The notes below the pieces were generated by a model that saw only the letters and a list, made by a program, of their open reading frames with translations, had not been told where the DNA came from and did not search any database. Positions 11,601 through 25,584 of a stretch of 64,000 nucleotides of DNA are shown here, one piece after another. The position numbers and the translations under genes were made by a program. This DNA is from Arenicola marina (taxonomy: Eukaryota > Annelida > Polychaeta > Arenicolidae): contig OZ025253.1 of NCBI GenBank assembly GCA_964019135.1, forward strand, positions 35,948,548 through 36,012,547, given 5' to 3'. Position 1 is the first letter of the stretch; each line of letters begins with the position of its first letter.

Positions 11601-11904
11601 GAGATCCGCTCCTTATCGACACGAGATTCCCTCCTCATCCACAGGAGATCCCCTGCTCATCCACACGAGATCCCTTCTTTATTTACGCGAGATCCCCTCC
11701 TTATCGACACGATATCCCCTCCTCATCGACACGAGATCCCCTGCTAATCGACGGGAGATCCTCTCCTCATCCACACGATATTCCTTCTTTATTGACACGA
11801 GATCCCCTCCTTATCGACACGATATCCCCTCCTCATCGACACGAGATCCCCTGCTTATCGACGCGAGATCCTCTCCTCACCCACACGAGATTCCTTCTTT
11901 ATTG
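8603..11904 (+). repeat. Duplicated satellite block, offset 2,287 bp, later 2,398 bp
   Basis: The sequence from 8,603 reappears from 10,890 (offset 2,287) with the same series of variant monomers. From 9,636 on, the matching copy starts at 12,034 (offset 2,398). The 111-bp change in offset is accounted for by five extra monomers near 11,790-11,905 and a 1-bp difference near 9,345 versus 11,625. This is a segmental duplication inside the array, with later small edits. Confidence 0.8.
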
Positions 11905-12781
11905 ACACGAGATCCCATCCACATCCATACGAGATCCCTTCTTTATTGACACGAGACCCCCTCCTCATCCACACGAGATCCTTTCTTTATTGACGCGAGA
12001 TCCCCTCCTTATCGACACGATATCCCCTCCTCATTGACACGAGATCCCTTGCTTATCGACGCGAGATCCTCTCCTCATCCACAAAAGATTCCTTCTTTAT
12101 TAACACGAGATCCACTCGTCATCCACACGAGATCCCCTCTTCATCCACACGAGATCCCTTCTTTATTGACACGAGATCCCCTCCATATCGATACGAGATC
12201 CCCTCCTCATCCACACGAGATCCCTTCTTTATTGACGCGTGATCCCCTCCTTATCGACACGAGAACCTCTCTTTAGTGACACGAGATTATCTCCTTATCG
12301 ACACAAGATTCCCTCCTCATCGACACGAGATCCTCTCTTTATTGACGCGGGATCCCCTTCTTATTGACGCGAGATCCCTTCTTTACCGACACGAGTTCCC
12401 ATCCGCATCCACGCGAGATCCCTTCTTTATTGACGCGATATCCCCTCCTTATCGACACCAGATCCCCTTCTTATCCACACAAGATCCATTCTTTATTGAC
12501 GCGAGATCCCCTCCTTATCGACACGAGATCCCTTCTTTATTGACACGAGATCCCCGCCTTATCGACACGAGATCCCCTCCTTATCTACGCGGGATCATTT
12601 CTTTATTGACGCAAGATCCCTTCCTTATCGACACGAGATTTTCTCCTCATCCACACGAGATCCTTTCTTTATTGACACGAGATCCCCTCCTTATCGACAC
12701 GATATCCCCTCCTCATCGACACGAGATCCCCTGCTTATCGACGCGAGATTCTCTCCTCACCCACACGAGATTCCTCCTTTA

Positions 12782-15700
12782 TTGACACGAGATCCCATCC
12801 ACATCCATACGAGATCCCTTCTTTATGAACACGAAATCGCCTCCTCATCCACACGAGATCCCTTCTTTATTGACGCGAGATCCCCTCCTTTTCGACACGA
12901 GATCCCTTCTTTATTGACAAGAGATCCGCTCCTTATCGACACGAGATCCCCTCCTCATCCACAGGAGATCCCCTGCTCATCCACACGAGATCCCTTCTTT
13001 ATTTACGTGAGATCCCCTCCTTATCGACACGATATCCCCTCCTCATCGACACGAGATCCTCTGCTTATCGACGGGAGATCCTCTCCTCATCTACACGATA
13101 TTCCTTCTTTATTGACACGAGATTCCATCCACATCCATACGAGATCCCTTCTTTATCGACACGAGACCCCCTCCTCATCCACACGAGATCCCTTCTTTAT
13201 TTATGTGAGATCCCCTCCTTATCGACACGATATCCCCTCCTCATCGACACGAGATCCCCTGCTTATCGACGCGAGATCTTCTCCTCATCCACACAAGATT
13301 CCTTCTTTATTGACACGAGATCCACTCGTCATCCACACGAGATCCCCTCTTCATCCATACGAGATCCCTTCTTTATTGACACGAGAACCCCTCCATATCG
13401 ATAGGAGATCCCCTCCTCATCCACACGAAATCCCTTCTTTATTGACACGAGATCCACTCGTCATCCACACGAGATCCCTTCTTTATTGACGCGTGATCCC
13501 CTCTTTATCGACACGAGATCTATTCTTTAGTGACACGAGATTCTCTCCTTATCGGCACAAGATCCCCTCCTCATCGACACGAGATCCCCTCTTTATTGAC
13601 GCGAGATCCCTTCTTTATTGACGCAAGATCCCCTCCTTATCGACACAAGATCCCTTCTTTATTGACACAAGATCCCCTATTTATCGACACGACATCTCCT
13701 CCGCGTCCACACAAGATCCCCTCCCTCATCGACACGAGATTCTCTCCTGATCGAGACGACATCCCCTCCTTATGGACACGAGATACCCTCCTCATCCACA
13801 CGCGATCCCTTCTTTATTGACACGAGATCCCCTCATTATCGACACGAGATCTCCTTATCTACACGAGATACCTTCTTTATTGACACGAGATCCCCTCCTT
13901 ATCCACACGAGATCCTTTCTTTATTGACGCAAGATCCGCTCCTTATCGACACGAGATCCCTTCTTTATTGACCCGATATCCCCTCCTAATCGACACGAGA
14001 AACCTTCCTCATCGACACGAGATTATCTCCTTATCGACACGAGATTTCCTCCTTATCGACACGAGATCCTCTCCTTATCTACACGAGATCATTTCTTTAT
14101 TGACGCAAGATCCCTTCCTTATCGACATGAGATTTTCTCCTCATCCACACGAGTTCCTTTCTTTATTGACACGAGATCCCCTCCTTATCGACACGATATC
14201 CCCTCCTCATCGACACGAGATCCCCTGCTTATCGACGCAGGATCCTCTCCTCACCCACACGAGATTCCTTCTTTATTGACACGAGATCCCATCCACATCC
14301 ATACGAGATCCCTTCTTTATCGACACGAGACCCCCTCCTCATCCACACGAGATCCTTTCTTTATTGACGCGAGATCCCCTCCTTATCGACACGATATCCC
14401 CTCCTCATCGACACGAGATCCCCTGCTTATCGACGCAAGATCCTCTCCTCATCCACACAAGATTCCTTCTTTATTGACACGAGACCCACTCGTCATCCAC
14501 ACGAGATCCCTTCTTCATCCATACGAGATCCCTTCTTTATTGACACGAGATCCCCTCCATATCGATAAGAGATCCCCTCCTCATCCACACGAGATCCCTT
14601 CTTTATTGACACGAGATCCCCTCCATATCGATACGAGATCCCCTCCTCATCCACACGAGATCCCTTCTTTATTGACGCGTGATCCCCTCCTTATCGACAC
14701 GAGCACCTTTCTTTAGTGACACGAGATTATCTCCTTATCGACACAAGATCCCCTCCTGATCGACACGAGATACTTTCTTTAGTGACACGAGATTCTCTCC
14801 TTATCGACACAAGATTCCCTGCTGATCGACACGAGATCCTCTCTTTATTGACGCGAGATCCCCTTCTTATTGACGCGAGATCCCTTCTTTTCCGACACGA
14901 GATCCCATCCGCATCCACGCGAGATCCCTTCTTTATTGACGCGATATCCCCTGCTTATCGACGCGAGGTCCTCTCCTCACCCACACGGGATCCCTTCTTT
15001 ATTGACGCGAGATCCCCTCCTTATTGACACGAGATCCCTTCTTTATTGACGCGAGATCCCCTCCTTATCGACACGAGATCCCCTCCTCATCCACATGAGA
15101 TCCCCTGCTCATCCACACGAGATCCCTTCTTTATTTACGCGAGATCCCCTCCTTATCGACACGATATCCCCTCCTCATCGACACGAGATCCCCTGCTAAT
15201 CGACGGGAGATCCTCTCCTCATCCACACGATATTCCTTCTTTATTGACACGAGATCCCATCCACATCCATACGAGATCCCTTCTTTATCGACACGAGACC
15301 CCCTCCTCATCCACACGAGATCCTTTCTTTATTGACGCGAGATCCCCTCCTTATCGACAGGATATCCCCTCCTCATTGACACGAGATCCCCTGCTTATCG
15401 ACGCGAGATCCTCTCCTCATCCACACAAGATTCCTTCTTTATTGACACGAGATCCACTCGTCATCCACACGAGATCGCCTCTTCATCCATACGAGATCCC
15501 TTCTTTATTGACATGAGATCCACTCGTCATCCACACGAGATCCCCTCTTCATCCATACGAGATCCCTTCTTTATTGACACGAGATCCCCTCCATATCGAT
15601 ACGAGATCCCCTCCTCATCCACACGAGATCCCTTCTTTATTGACGCGTGATCCCCTCCTTATCGACACGAGAACATTTCTTTAGTGACACGAGATTATCT

Positions 15701-16280
15701 CCTTATCGACACAAGATTCCCTCCTCATCGACACGAGATCCTCTCTTTATTGACGTGGGATCCCCTTCTTATTGACGCGAGATCCCTTCTTTACCGACAC
15801 GAGATCCCATCCGCATCCACGCAAGATCCCTTCTTTATTGACGCGATATCCCCTCCTTATCGACACCAGATCCCCTTCTTATCCACACGAGATCCTTTCT
15901 TTATTGACGCGAGATCCCCTCCTTATCGACACGAGATCCCTTCTTTATTGACACGAGATCCCCGCCTTATCGACACGAGATCCCCTCCTTATCTACGCGG
16001 GATCATTTCTTTATTGACGCAAAATCCCTTCCTTATCGACACGAGATTTTCTCCTCATCCACACGAGATCTTTTCTGTATTGACACGAGATCCCCTCCTT
16101 ATCGACACGATATCCCCTCCTCATCGACACGAGATCCCCTGCTTATCGACGCGAGATCCCCTCCTCACCCACACGAGATTACTTCTTTATTGACACGAGA
16201 TCCCATCCACATCCATACGAGATCCCTTCTTTATCAACACGAAATCGCCTCCTCATCCACACGAGATCCCTTCTTCATTG
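12782..16280 (+). repeat. Copy 1 of a 3.5-kb satellite block repeated about 9.13 kb further on
   Basis: The variant series from about 12,782 to 16,280 matches 21,910 to about 25,540. The offset is 9,128 up to about 13,840 and 9,131 after it. This copy lacks 3 bp near 13,846 (ATCTCCTTATCTACACG against ATCTCCTCCTTATCTACACG at 22,979), which explains the step. Near 15,500 the other copy has six extra monomers (132 bp), giving an offset of 9,263 at the end. Confidence 0.8.
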
Positions 16281-19200
16281 ACGCGTGATCCCCTCCTTAT
16301 CGACACGAGAACCTTTCTTTAGTGACACGAGATTATCTCCTTATCGACACAAGATTCCCTCCTCATCGACACGAGATCCTCTCTTTATTGACGTGGGATC
16401 CCCTTCTTATCGACGCGAGATCTTCTCCTCATCCTCACAAGATTCCCTCTTTATTGACACGAGATCCACTCGTCATCCACACGAGATCCCCTCTTCATCC
16501 ATACAAGATCCCTTCTTTATTGACACGAGATCCCCTCCATATCGATACGAGATCCCCTCCTCATCCATACGAGATCCCTTCTTTATTGACACGAGATCCA
16601 CTCGTCATCCATACGAGATCCCTTCTTTATTGACACGAAACCCCCTCCTCATCCACACGAGATCCTTTCTTTATTGACGCGAGATCCCCTCCTTATCGAC
16701 ACGATATCCCCTCCTCATTGACACGAGATCCCTTGCTTATCGACGCGAGATCCTCTCCTCATCCACACAAGATTCCTTCTTTATTGACACGAGATCCACT
16801 CGTCATCCACACGAGATCCCCTCTTCATCCACACGAGATCCCTTCTTTATTGACACGAGATCCCCTCCATATCGATACGAGATCCCCTCCTCATCCACAC
16901 GAGATCCCTTCTTTATTGACGCGTGATCCCCTCCTTATCGACACGAGAACCTTTCTTTTGTGACACGAGATTCTCTCCTTATCGACACAAGATCCACTCC
17001 TTATCGACACGAGATCCTTTCTTTAGTGACACGAGATTCTCTCCTTATCGACACAAGATTCCCTCCTCATCGACACGAGATCCTCTCTTTATTAACGCGA
17101 GATCCCCTTCTTATTGACGCGAGATCCCTTCTTTACCGACACGAGATCCCATCCACATCCACGCGAGATCCCTTCTTTATTGACGCGATATCCCCTCCTT
17201 ATCGACACCAGATCCCCTTCTTATTCACACGAGATCCTTTCTTTATTGACGCGAGATCCCCTCCTTATCGACACGAGATCCCTTCTTTATTGACACGAGA
17301 TCCCCGCCTTATCGACACGAGATTCCCTCCTTATCTACGCGGGATCATTTCTTTATTGACGCAAGATCCCTTCCTTATCGACACGAGATTTTCTCCTCAT
17401 CCACACGAGATGCTTTCTTTATTGACACGAGATCCCCTCCTTATCGACACGATATCCCCTCCTCATCGACACGAGATCCCCTGCTTATCCACGCGAGATC
17501 CTCTCCTCACCCACACGAGATTCCTTCTTTATTGACACGAGATCCCATCCACATCCATACGAGATCCCTTCTTTATCAACACGAGATCGCCTCCTCATCC
17601 ACACGAGATCCCTTCTTTATTGACGCGAGATCCCCTCCTTATCGACACGAGATCCCTTCTTTATTGACAAGAGATCCGCTCCTTATCGACACGAGATCCC
17701 CTCCTCATCCACAGGAGATCCCCTGCTCATCCACACGAGATCCCTTCTTTATTTACGCGAGATCCCCTCCTTATCGACACGATATCCCCTCCTCATCGAC
17801 ACGAGATCCCCTGCTAATCGACGGGAGATCCTCTCCTCATCCACACGACATTCCTTCTTTATTGACACGAGATCCCATCCACATCCATACGAGATCCCTT
17901 CTTTATTGACACGAGACCCCCTCCTCATCCACACGAGATCCTTTCTTTATTGACGCGAGATCCCCTCCTTATCGACACGATATCCCCTCCTCATTGACAC
18001 GAGATCCCTTGCTTATCGACGCGAGATCCTCTCCTCATCCACACAAGATTCCTTCTTTATTGACACGAGATCCACTCGTCATCCACACGAGATCCCCTCT
18101 TCATCCACACGAGATCCCTTCTTTATTGACACGAGATCCCCTCCATATCGATACGAGATCCCCTCCTCATCCACACGAGATCCCTTCTTTATTGACGCGT
18201 GATCCCCTCCTTATCGACACGAGAACCTCTCTTTAGTGACACGAGATTATCTCCTTATCGACACAAGATTCCCTCCTCATCGACACGAGATCATCTCTTT
18301 ATTGACGCGGGATCCCCTTCTTATTGACGCGAGATCCCTTCTTTACCGACACGAGTTCCCATCCGCATCCACGCGAGATCCCTTCTTTATTGACGCGATA
18401 TCCCCTCCTTATCGACACCAGATCCCCTTCTTATCCACACGAGATCCTTTCTTTATTGACGCGAGATCCCCTCCTTATCGACACGAGATCCCTTCTTTAT
18501 TGACACGAGATCCGCGCCTTATCGACACGAGATCCCCTCCTTATCTACGCGGGATCATTTCTTTATTGACGCAAGATCCCTTCCTTATCGACACGAGATT
18601 TTCTCCTCATCCACACGAGATCCTTTCTTTATTGACACGAGATCCCCTCCTTATCGACACGATATCCCCTCCTCATCGACACGAGATCCCCTGCTTATCG
18701 ACGCGAGATTCTCTCCTCACCCACACGAGATTCCTCCTTTATTGACACGAGATCCCATCCACATCCATACGAGATCCCTTCTTTATCAACACGAAATCGC
18801 CTCCTCATCCACACGAGATCCCTTCTTTATTGACGCGAGATCCCCTCCTTATCGACACGAGATCCCTTCTTTATTGACAAGAGATCCGCTCCTTATCGAC
18901 ACGAGATCCCCTCCTCATCCACAGGAGATCCCCTGCTCATCCACACGAGATCCCTTCTTTATTTACGTGAGATCCCCTCCTTATCGACACGATATCCCCT
19001 CCTCATCGACACGAGATCCTCTGCTTATCCACGCGAGATCCTCTCCTCACCCACACGAGATTCCTTCTTTATTGACACGAGATCCCATCCACATCCATAC
19101 GAGATCCCTTCTTTATCAACACGAGATCGCCTCCTCATCCACACGAGATCCCTTCTTTATTGACGCGAGATCCCCTCCTTATCGACACGAGATCCCTTCT

Positions 19201-21909
19201 TTATTGACAAGAGATCCGCTCCTTATCGACACGAGATCCCCTCCTCATCCACAGGAGATCCCCTGCTCATCCACACGAGATCCCTTCTTTATTTACGCGA
19301 GATCCCCTCCTTATCGACACGATATCCCCTCCTCATCGACACGAGATCCCCTGCTAATCGACGGGAGATCCTCTCCTCATCCACACGATATTCCTTCTTT
19401 ATTGACACGAGATCCCATCCACATCCATACGAGATCCCTTCTTTATTGACACGAGACCCCCTCCTCATCCACACGAGATCCTTTCTTTATTTACGCGAGA
19501 TCCCCTCCTTATCGACACGATATCCCCTCCTCATCGACACGAGATCCCCTGCTAATCGACGGGAGATCCTCTCCTCATCCACACGATATTCCTTCTTTAT
19601 TGACACGAGATCCCATCCACATCCATACGAGATCCCTTCTTTATTGACACGAGACCCCCTCCTCATCCACACGAGATCCTTTCTTTATTGACGCGAGATC
19701 CCCTCCTTATCGACACGATATCCCCTTCTTATTGACGCGAGATCCCTTCTTTACCGACACGAGTTCCCATCCGCATCCACGCGAGATCCCTTCTTTATTG
19801 ACACGATATCCCCTCCTTATCGACACCAGATCCCCTTCTTATCCACACGAGATCCTTTCTTTATTGACGCGAGATCCCCTCCTTATCGACACGAGATCCC
19901 TTCTTTATTGACACGAGATCCGCGCCTTATCGACACGAGATCCCCTCCTTATCTACGCGGGATCATTTCTTTATTGACGCAAGATCCCTTCCTTATCGAC
20001 ACGAGATTTTCTCCTCATCCACACGAGATCCTTTCTTTATTGACACGAGATCCCCTCCTTATCGACACGATATCCCCTCCTCATCGACACGAGATCCCCT
20101 GCTTATCGACGCGAGATTCTCTCCTCACCCACACGAGATTCCTCCTTTATTGACACGAGATCCCATCCACATCCATACGAGATCCCTTCTTTATCAACAC
20201 GAAATCGCCTCCTCATCCACACGAGATCCCTTCTTTATTGACGCGAGATCCCCTCCTTATCGACACGAGATCCCTTCTTTATTGACAAGAGATCCGCTCC
20301 TTATCGACACGAGATCCCCTCCTCATCCACAGGAGATCCCCTGCTCATCCACACGAGATCCCTTCTTTATTTACGTGAGATCCCCTCCTTATCGACACGA
20401 TATCCCCTCCTCATCGACACGAGATCCTCTGCTTATCCACGCGAGATCCTCTCCTCACCCACACGAGATTCCTTCTTTATTGACACGAGATCCCATCCAC
20501 ATCCATACGAGATCCCTTCTTTATCAACACGAGATCGCCTCCTCATCCACACGAGATCCCTTCTTTATTGACGCGAGATCCCCTCCTTATCGACACGAGA
20601 TCCCTTCTTTATTGACAAGAGATCCGCTCCTTATCGACACGAGATCCCCTCCTCATCCACAGGAGATCCCCTGCTCATCCACACGAGATCCCTTCTTTAT
20701 TTACGCGAGATCCCCTCCTTATCGACACGATATCCCCTCCTCATCGACACGAGATCCCCTGCTAATCGACGGGAGATCCTCTCCTCATCCACACGATATT
20801 CCTTCTTTATTGACACGAGATCCCATCCACATCCATACGAGATCCCTTCTTTATTGACACGAGACCCCCTCCTCATCCACACGAGATCCTTTCTTTATTG
20901 ACGCGAGATCCCCTCCTTATCGACACGATATCCCCTCCTCATTGACACGAGATCCCTTGCTTATCGACGCGAGATCCTCTCCTCATCCACACAAGATTCC
21001 TTCTTTATTGACACGAGATCCACTCGTCATCCACACGAGATCCCCTCTTCATCCACACGAGATCCCTTCTTTATTGACACGAGATCCCCTCCATATCGAT
21101 AGGAGATCCCCTCCTCATCCACACGAGATCCCTTCTTTATTGACGCGTGATCCCCTCCTTATCGACACGAGAACCTCTCTTTAGTGACACGAGATTATCT
21201 CCTTATCGACAAAAGATTCCCTCCTCATCGACACGAGATCCTCTCTTTATTGACGCGGGATCCCCTTCTTATTGACGCGAGATCCCTTCTTTACCGACAC
21301 GAGTTCCCATCCGCATCCACGCGAGATCCCTTCTTTATTGACGCGATATCCCCTCCTTATCGACACCAGATCCCCTTCTTATCCACACGAGATCCTTTCT
21401 TTATTGACGCGAGATCCCCTCCTTATCGACACGAGATTTATTCCTCATCCACACGAGATCCTTTCTTTATTGACACGAGATCCCCTCCTTATCAACACGA
21501 TATCCCCTCCTCATCGACACGAGATCCCCTGCTTATCGACGCGAGATTCTCTCCTCACCCACACGAGATTCCTCCTTTATTGACACGAGATCCCATCCAC
21601 ATCCATACGAGATCCCTTCTTTATCAACACGAAATCGCCTCCTCATCCACACGAGATCCCTTCTTTATTGACGCGAGATCCCCTCCTTATCGACACGAGA
21701 TCCCTTCTTTATTGACAAGAGATCCGCTCCTTATCGACACGAGATCCCCTCCTCATCCACAGGAGATCCCCTGCTCATCCACACGAGATCCTTTCTTTAT
21801 TGACACGAGATCCCCTCCTTATCGACACGATATCCCCTCCTCATCGACACGAGATCCCCTGCTTATCGACGCGAGATTCTCTCCTCACCCACACGAGATT
21901 CCTCCTTTA

Positions 21910-24900
21910 TTGACACGAGATCCCATCCACATCCATACGAGATCCCTTCTTTATCAACACGAAATCGCCTCCTCATCCACACGAGATCCCTTCTTTATTG
22001 ACGCGAGATCCCCTCCTTATCGACACGAGATCCCTTCTTTATTGACAAGAGATCCGCTCCTTATCGACACGAGATCCCCTCCTCATCCACAGGAGATCCC
22101 CTGCTCATCCACACGAGATCCCTTCTTTATTTACGTGAGATCCCCTCCTTATCGACACGATATCCCCTCCTCATCGACACGAGATCCTCTGCTTATCGCC
22201 GGGAGATCCTCTCCTCATCTACACGATATTCCTTCTTTATTGACACGAGATTCCATCCACATCCATACGAGATCCCTTCTTTATCGACACGAGACCCCCT
22301 CCTCATCCACACGAGATCCCTTCTTTATTTATGTAAGATCCCCTCCTTATCGACACGATATCCCCTCCTCATCGACACGAGATCCCCTGCTTATCAACGC
22401 GAGATCTTCTCCTCATCCGCACAAGATTCCTTCTTTATTGACACGAGATCCACTCGTCATCCACACGAGATCCCCTCTTCATCCATACGAGATCCCTTCT
22501 TTATTGACACGAGAACCCCTCCATATCGATAGGAGATCCCCTCCTCATCCACACGAGATCCCTTCTTTATTGACACGAGATCCACTCGTCATCCACACGA
22601 GATCCCTTCTTTATTGACGCGTGATCCCCTCCTTATCGACACGAGATCTATTCTTTAGTGACACGAGATTCTCTCCTTATCGGCACAAGATCCCCTCCTC
22701 ATCGACACGAGATCCCCTCTTTATTGACGCGAGATCCCTTCTTTATTGACGCAAGATCCCCTCCTTATCGACACAAGATCCCTTCTTTATTGACCCAAGA
22801 TCCCCTATTTATCGACACGACATCTCCTCCGCGTCCACACAAGATCCCCTCCCTCATCGACACGAGATTCTCTCCTGATCGAGACGACATCCCCTCCTTA
22901 TGGACACGAGTCACCCTCCTCATCCACACGAGATCCCTTCTTTATTGACACGAGATCCCCTCATTATCGACACGAGATCTCCTCCTTATCTACACGAGAT
23001 ACCTTCTTTATTGACACGAGATCCCCTCCTTATCCACACGAGATCCTTTCTTTATTGACGCGAGATCCGCTCCTTATCGACACGAGATCCCTTCTTTATT
23101 GACACGATATCCCCTCCTAATCGACACGAGAAACCTTCCTCATCGACACGAGATTATCTCCTTATCGACACGAGATTTCCTCCTTATCGACACGAGATCC
23201 TCTCCTTATCTACACGAGATCATTTCTTTATTGACGCAAGATCCCTTCCTTATCGACATGAGATTTTCTCCTCATCCACACGAGATCCTTTGTTTATTGA
23301 CACGAGATCCCCTCCTTATCGACACGATATCCCCTCCTCGTCGACACGAGATCCCCTGCTTATCGACGCAGGATCCTCTCCTCACCCACACGAGATTCCT
23401 TCTTTATTGACACGAGATCCCATCCACATCCATACGAGATCCCTTCTTTATCGACACGAGACCCCCTCCTCATCCACACGAGATCCTTTCTTTATTGACG
23501 CGAGATCCCCTCCTTATCGACACGATATCCCCTCCTCATCGACACGAGATCCCCTGCTTATCGACGCAAGATCCTCTCCTCATCCACACAAGATTCCTTC
23601 TTTATTGACACGAGACCCACTCGTCATCCACACGAGATCCCTTCTTCATCCATACGAGATCCCTTCTTTATTGACACGAGATCCCCTCCATATCGATACG
23701 AGATCCCCTCCTCATCCACACGAGAGCCCTTCTTTATTGACACGAGATCCCCTCCATATCGATACGAGATCCCCTCCTCATATACACGAGATCCCTTCTT
23801 TATTGACGCGTGATCCCCTCCTTATCGACACGAGCACGTTTCTTTAGTGACACGAGATTATCTCCTTATCGACACAAGATCCCCTCCTTATCGGCACGAG
23901 ATACTTTCTTTAGTGACACGAGATTCTCTCCTTATCGACACAAGATTCCCTGCTGATCGACACGAGATCCTCTCTTTATTGACGCGAGATCCCCTTATTA
24001 TTGACGCGAGATCCCTTCTTTTCCGACACGAGATCCCATCCGCATCCACGCGAGATCCCTTCTTTATTGACGCGATATCCCCTGCTTATCGACGCGAGGT
24101 CCTCTCCTCACCCACGCCGGATCCCTTCTTTATTGACGCGAGATCCCCTCCTTATTGACACGAGATCCCTTCTTTATTGACAAGAGATCCCCTCCTTATC
24201 GACACGAGATCCCCTCCTCATCCACATGAGATCCCCTGCTCATCCACACGAGATCCCTTCTTTATTTACGCGAGATCCCCTCCTTATCGACACGATATCC
24301 CCTCCTCATCGACACGAGATCCCCTGCTAATCGACGGGAGATCCTCTCCTCATCCACACGATATTCCTTCTTTATTGACACGAGATCCCATCCACATCCA
24401 TACGAGATCCCTTCTTTATCGACACGAGACCCCCTCCTCATCCACACGAGATCCTTTCTTTATTGACGCGAGATCCCCTCCTTATCGACAGGATATCCCC
24501 TCCTCATTGACACGAGATCCCCTGCTTATCGACGCGAGATCCTCTCCTCATCCACACAAGATTCCTTCTTTATTGATACGAGATCCACTCGTCATCCACA
24601 CGAGATCCCCTCTTCATCCATACGAGATCCCTTCTTTATTGACATGAGATCCACTCGTCATCCACACGAGATCCCCTCTTCATCCATACGAGATCCCTTC
24701 TTTATTGACACGAGATCCCCTCCATATCGATACGAGATCCCCTCCTCATCCACACGAGATCCCTTCTTTATTGACACGAGATCCACTCGTCATCCACACG
24801 AGATCCCCTCTTCATCCACACGAGATCCCTTCTTTATTGACACGAGATCCCCTCCATATCGATACGAGATCCCCTCCTCATCCACACGAGATCCCTTCTT

Positions 24901-25540
24901 TATTGACGCGTGATCCCCTCCTTATCGACACGAGAACATTTCTTTAGTGACACGAGATTATCTCCTTATCGACACAAGATTCCCTCCTCATCGACACGAG
25001 ATCCTCTCTTTATTGACGTGGGATCCCCTTCTTATTGACGCGAGATCCCTTCTTTACCGACACGAGATCCCATCCGCATCCACGCAAGATCCCTTCTTTA
25101 TTGACGCGATATCCCCTCCTTATCGACACCAGATCCCCTTCTTATCCACACGAGATCCTTTCTTTATTGACGCGAGATCCCCTCCTTATCGACACGAGAT
25201 CCCTTCTTTATTGACACGAGATCCCCGCCTTATCGACACGAGATCCCCTCCTTATCTACGCGGGATCATTTCTTTATTGACGCAAAATCCCTTCCTTATC
25301 GACACGAGATTTTCTGTTCATCCACACGAGATCTTTTCTGTATTGACACGAGATCCCCTCCTTATCGACACGATATCCCCTCCTCATCGACACGAGATCC
25401 CCTGCTTATCGACGCGAGATCCCCTCCTCACCCACACGAGATTCCTTCTTTATTGACACGAGATCCCATCCACATCCATACGAGATCCCTTCTTGATCAA
25501 CACGAAATCGCCTCCTCATCCACACGAGATCCCTTCTTCA
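21910..25540 (+). repeat. Copy 2 of the 3.5-kb satellite block
   Basis: This matches 12,782-16,280 and includes rare markers such as the Asp-rich frame over CTCCTGATCGAGACGAC (22,874) and the CTCCGCGTCCACACAAG monomer (22,827). An expansion by two triads at about 24,640-24,790 distinguishes it from copy 1. Confidence 0.8.
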
Positions 25541-25584
25541 TTGACGCGTGATCCCCTCCTGATCGACACGAGAACCTTTCTTTA

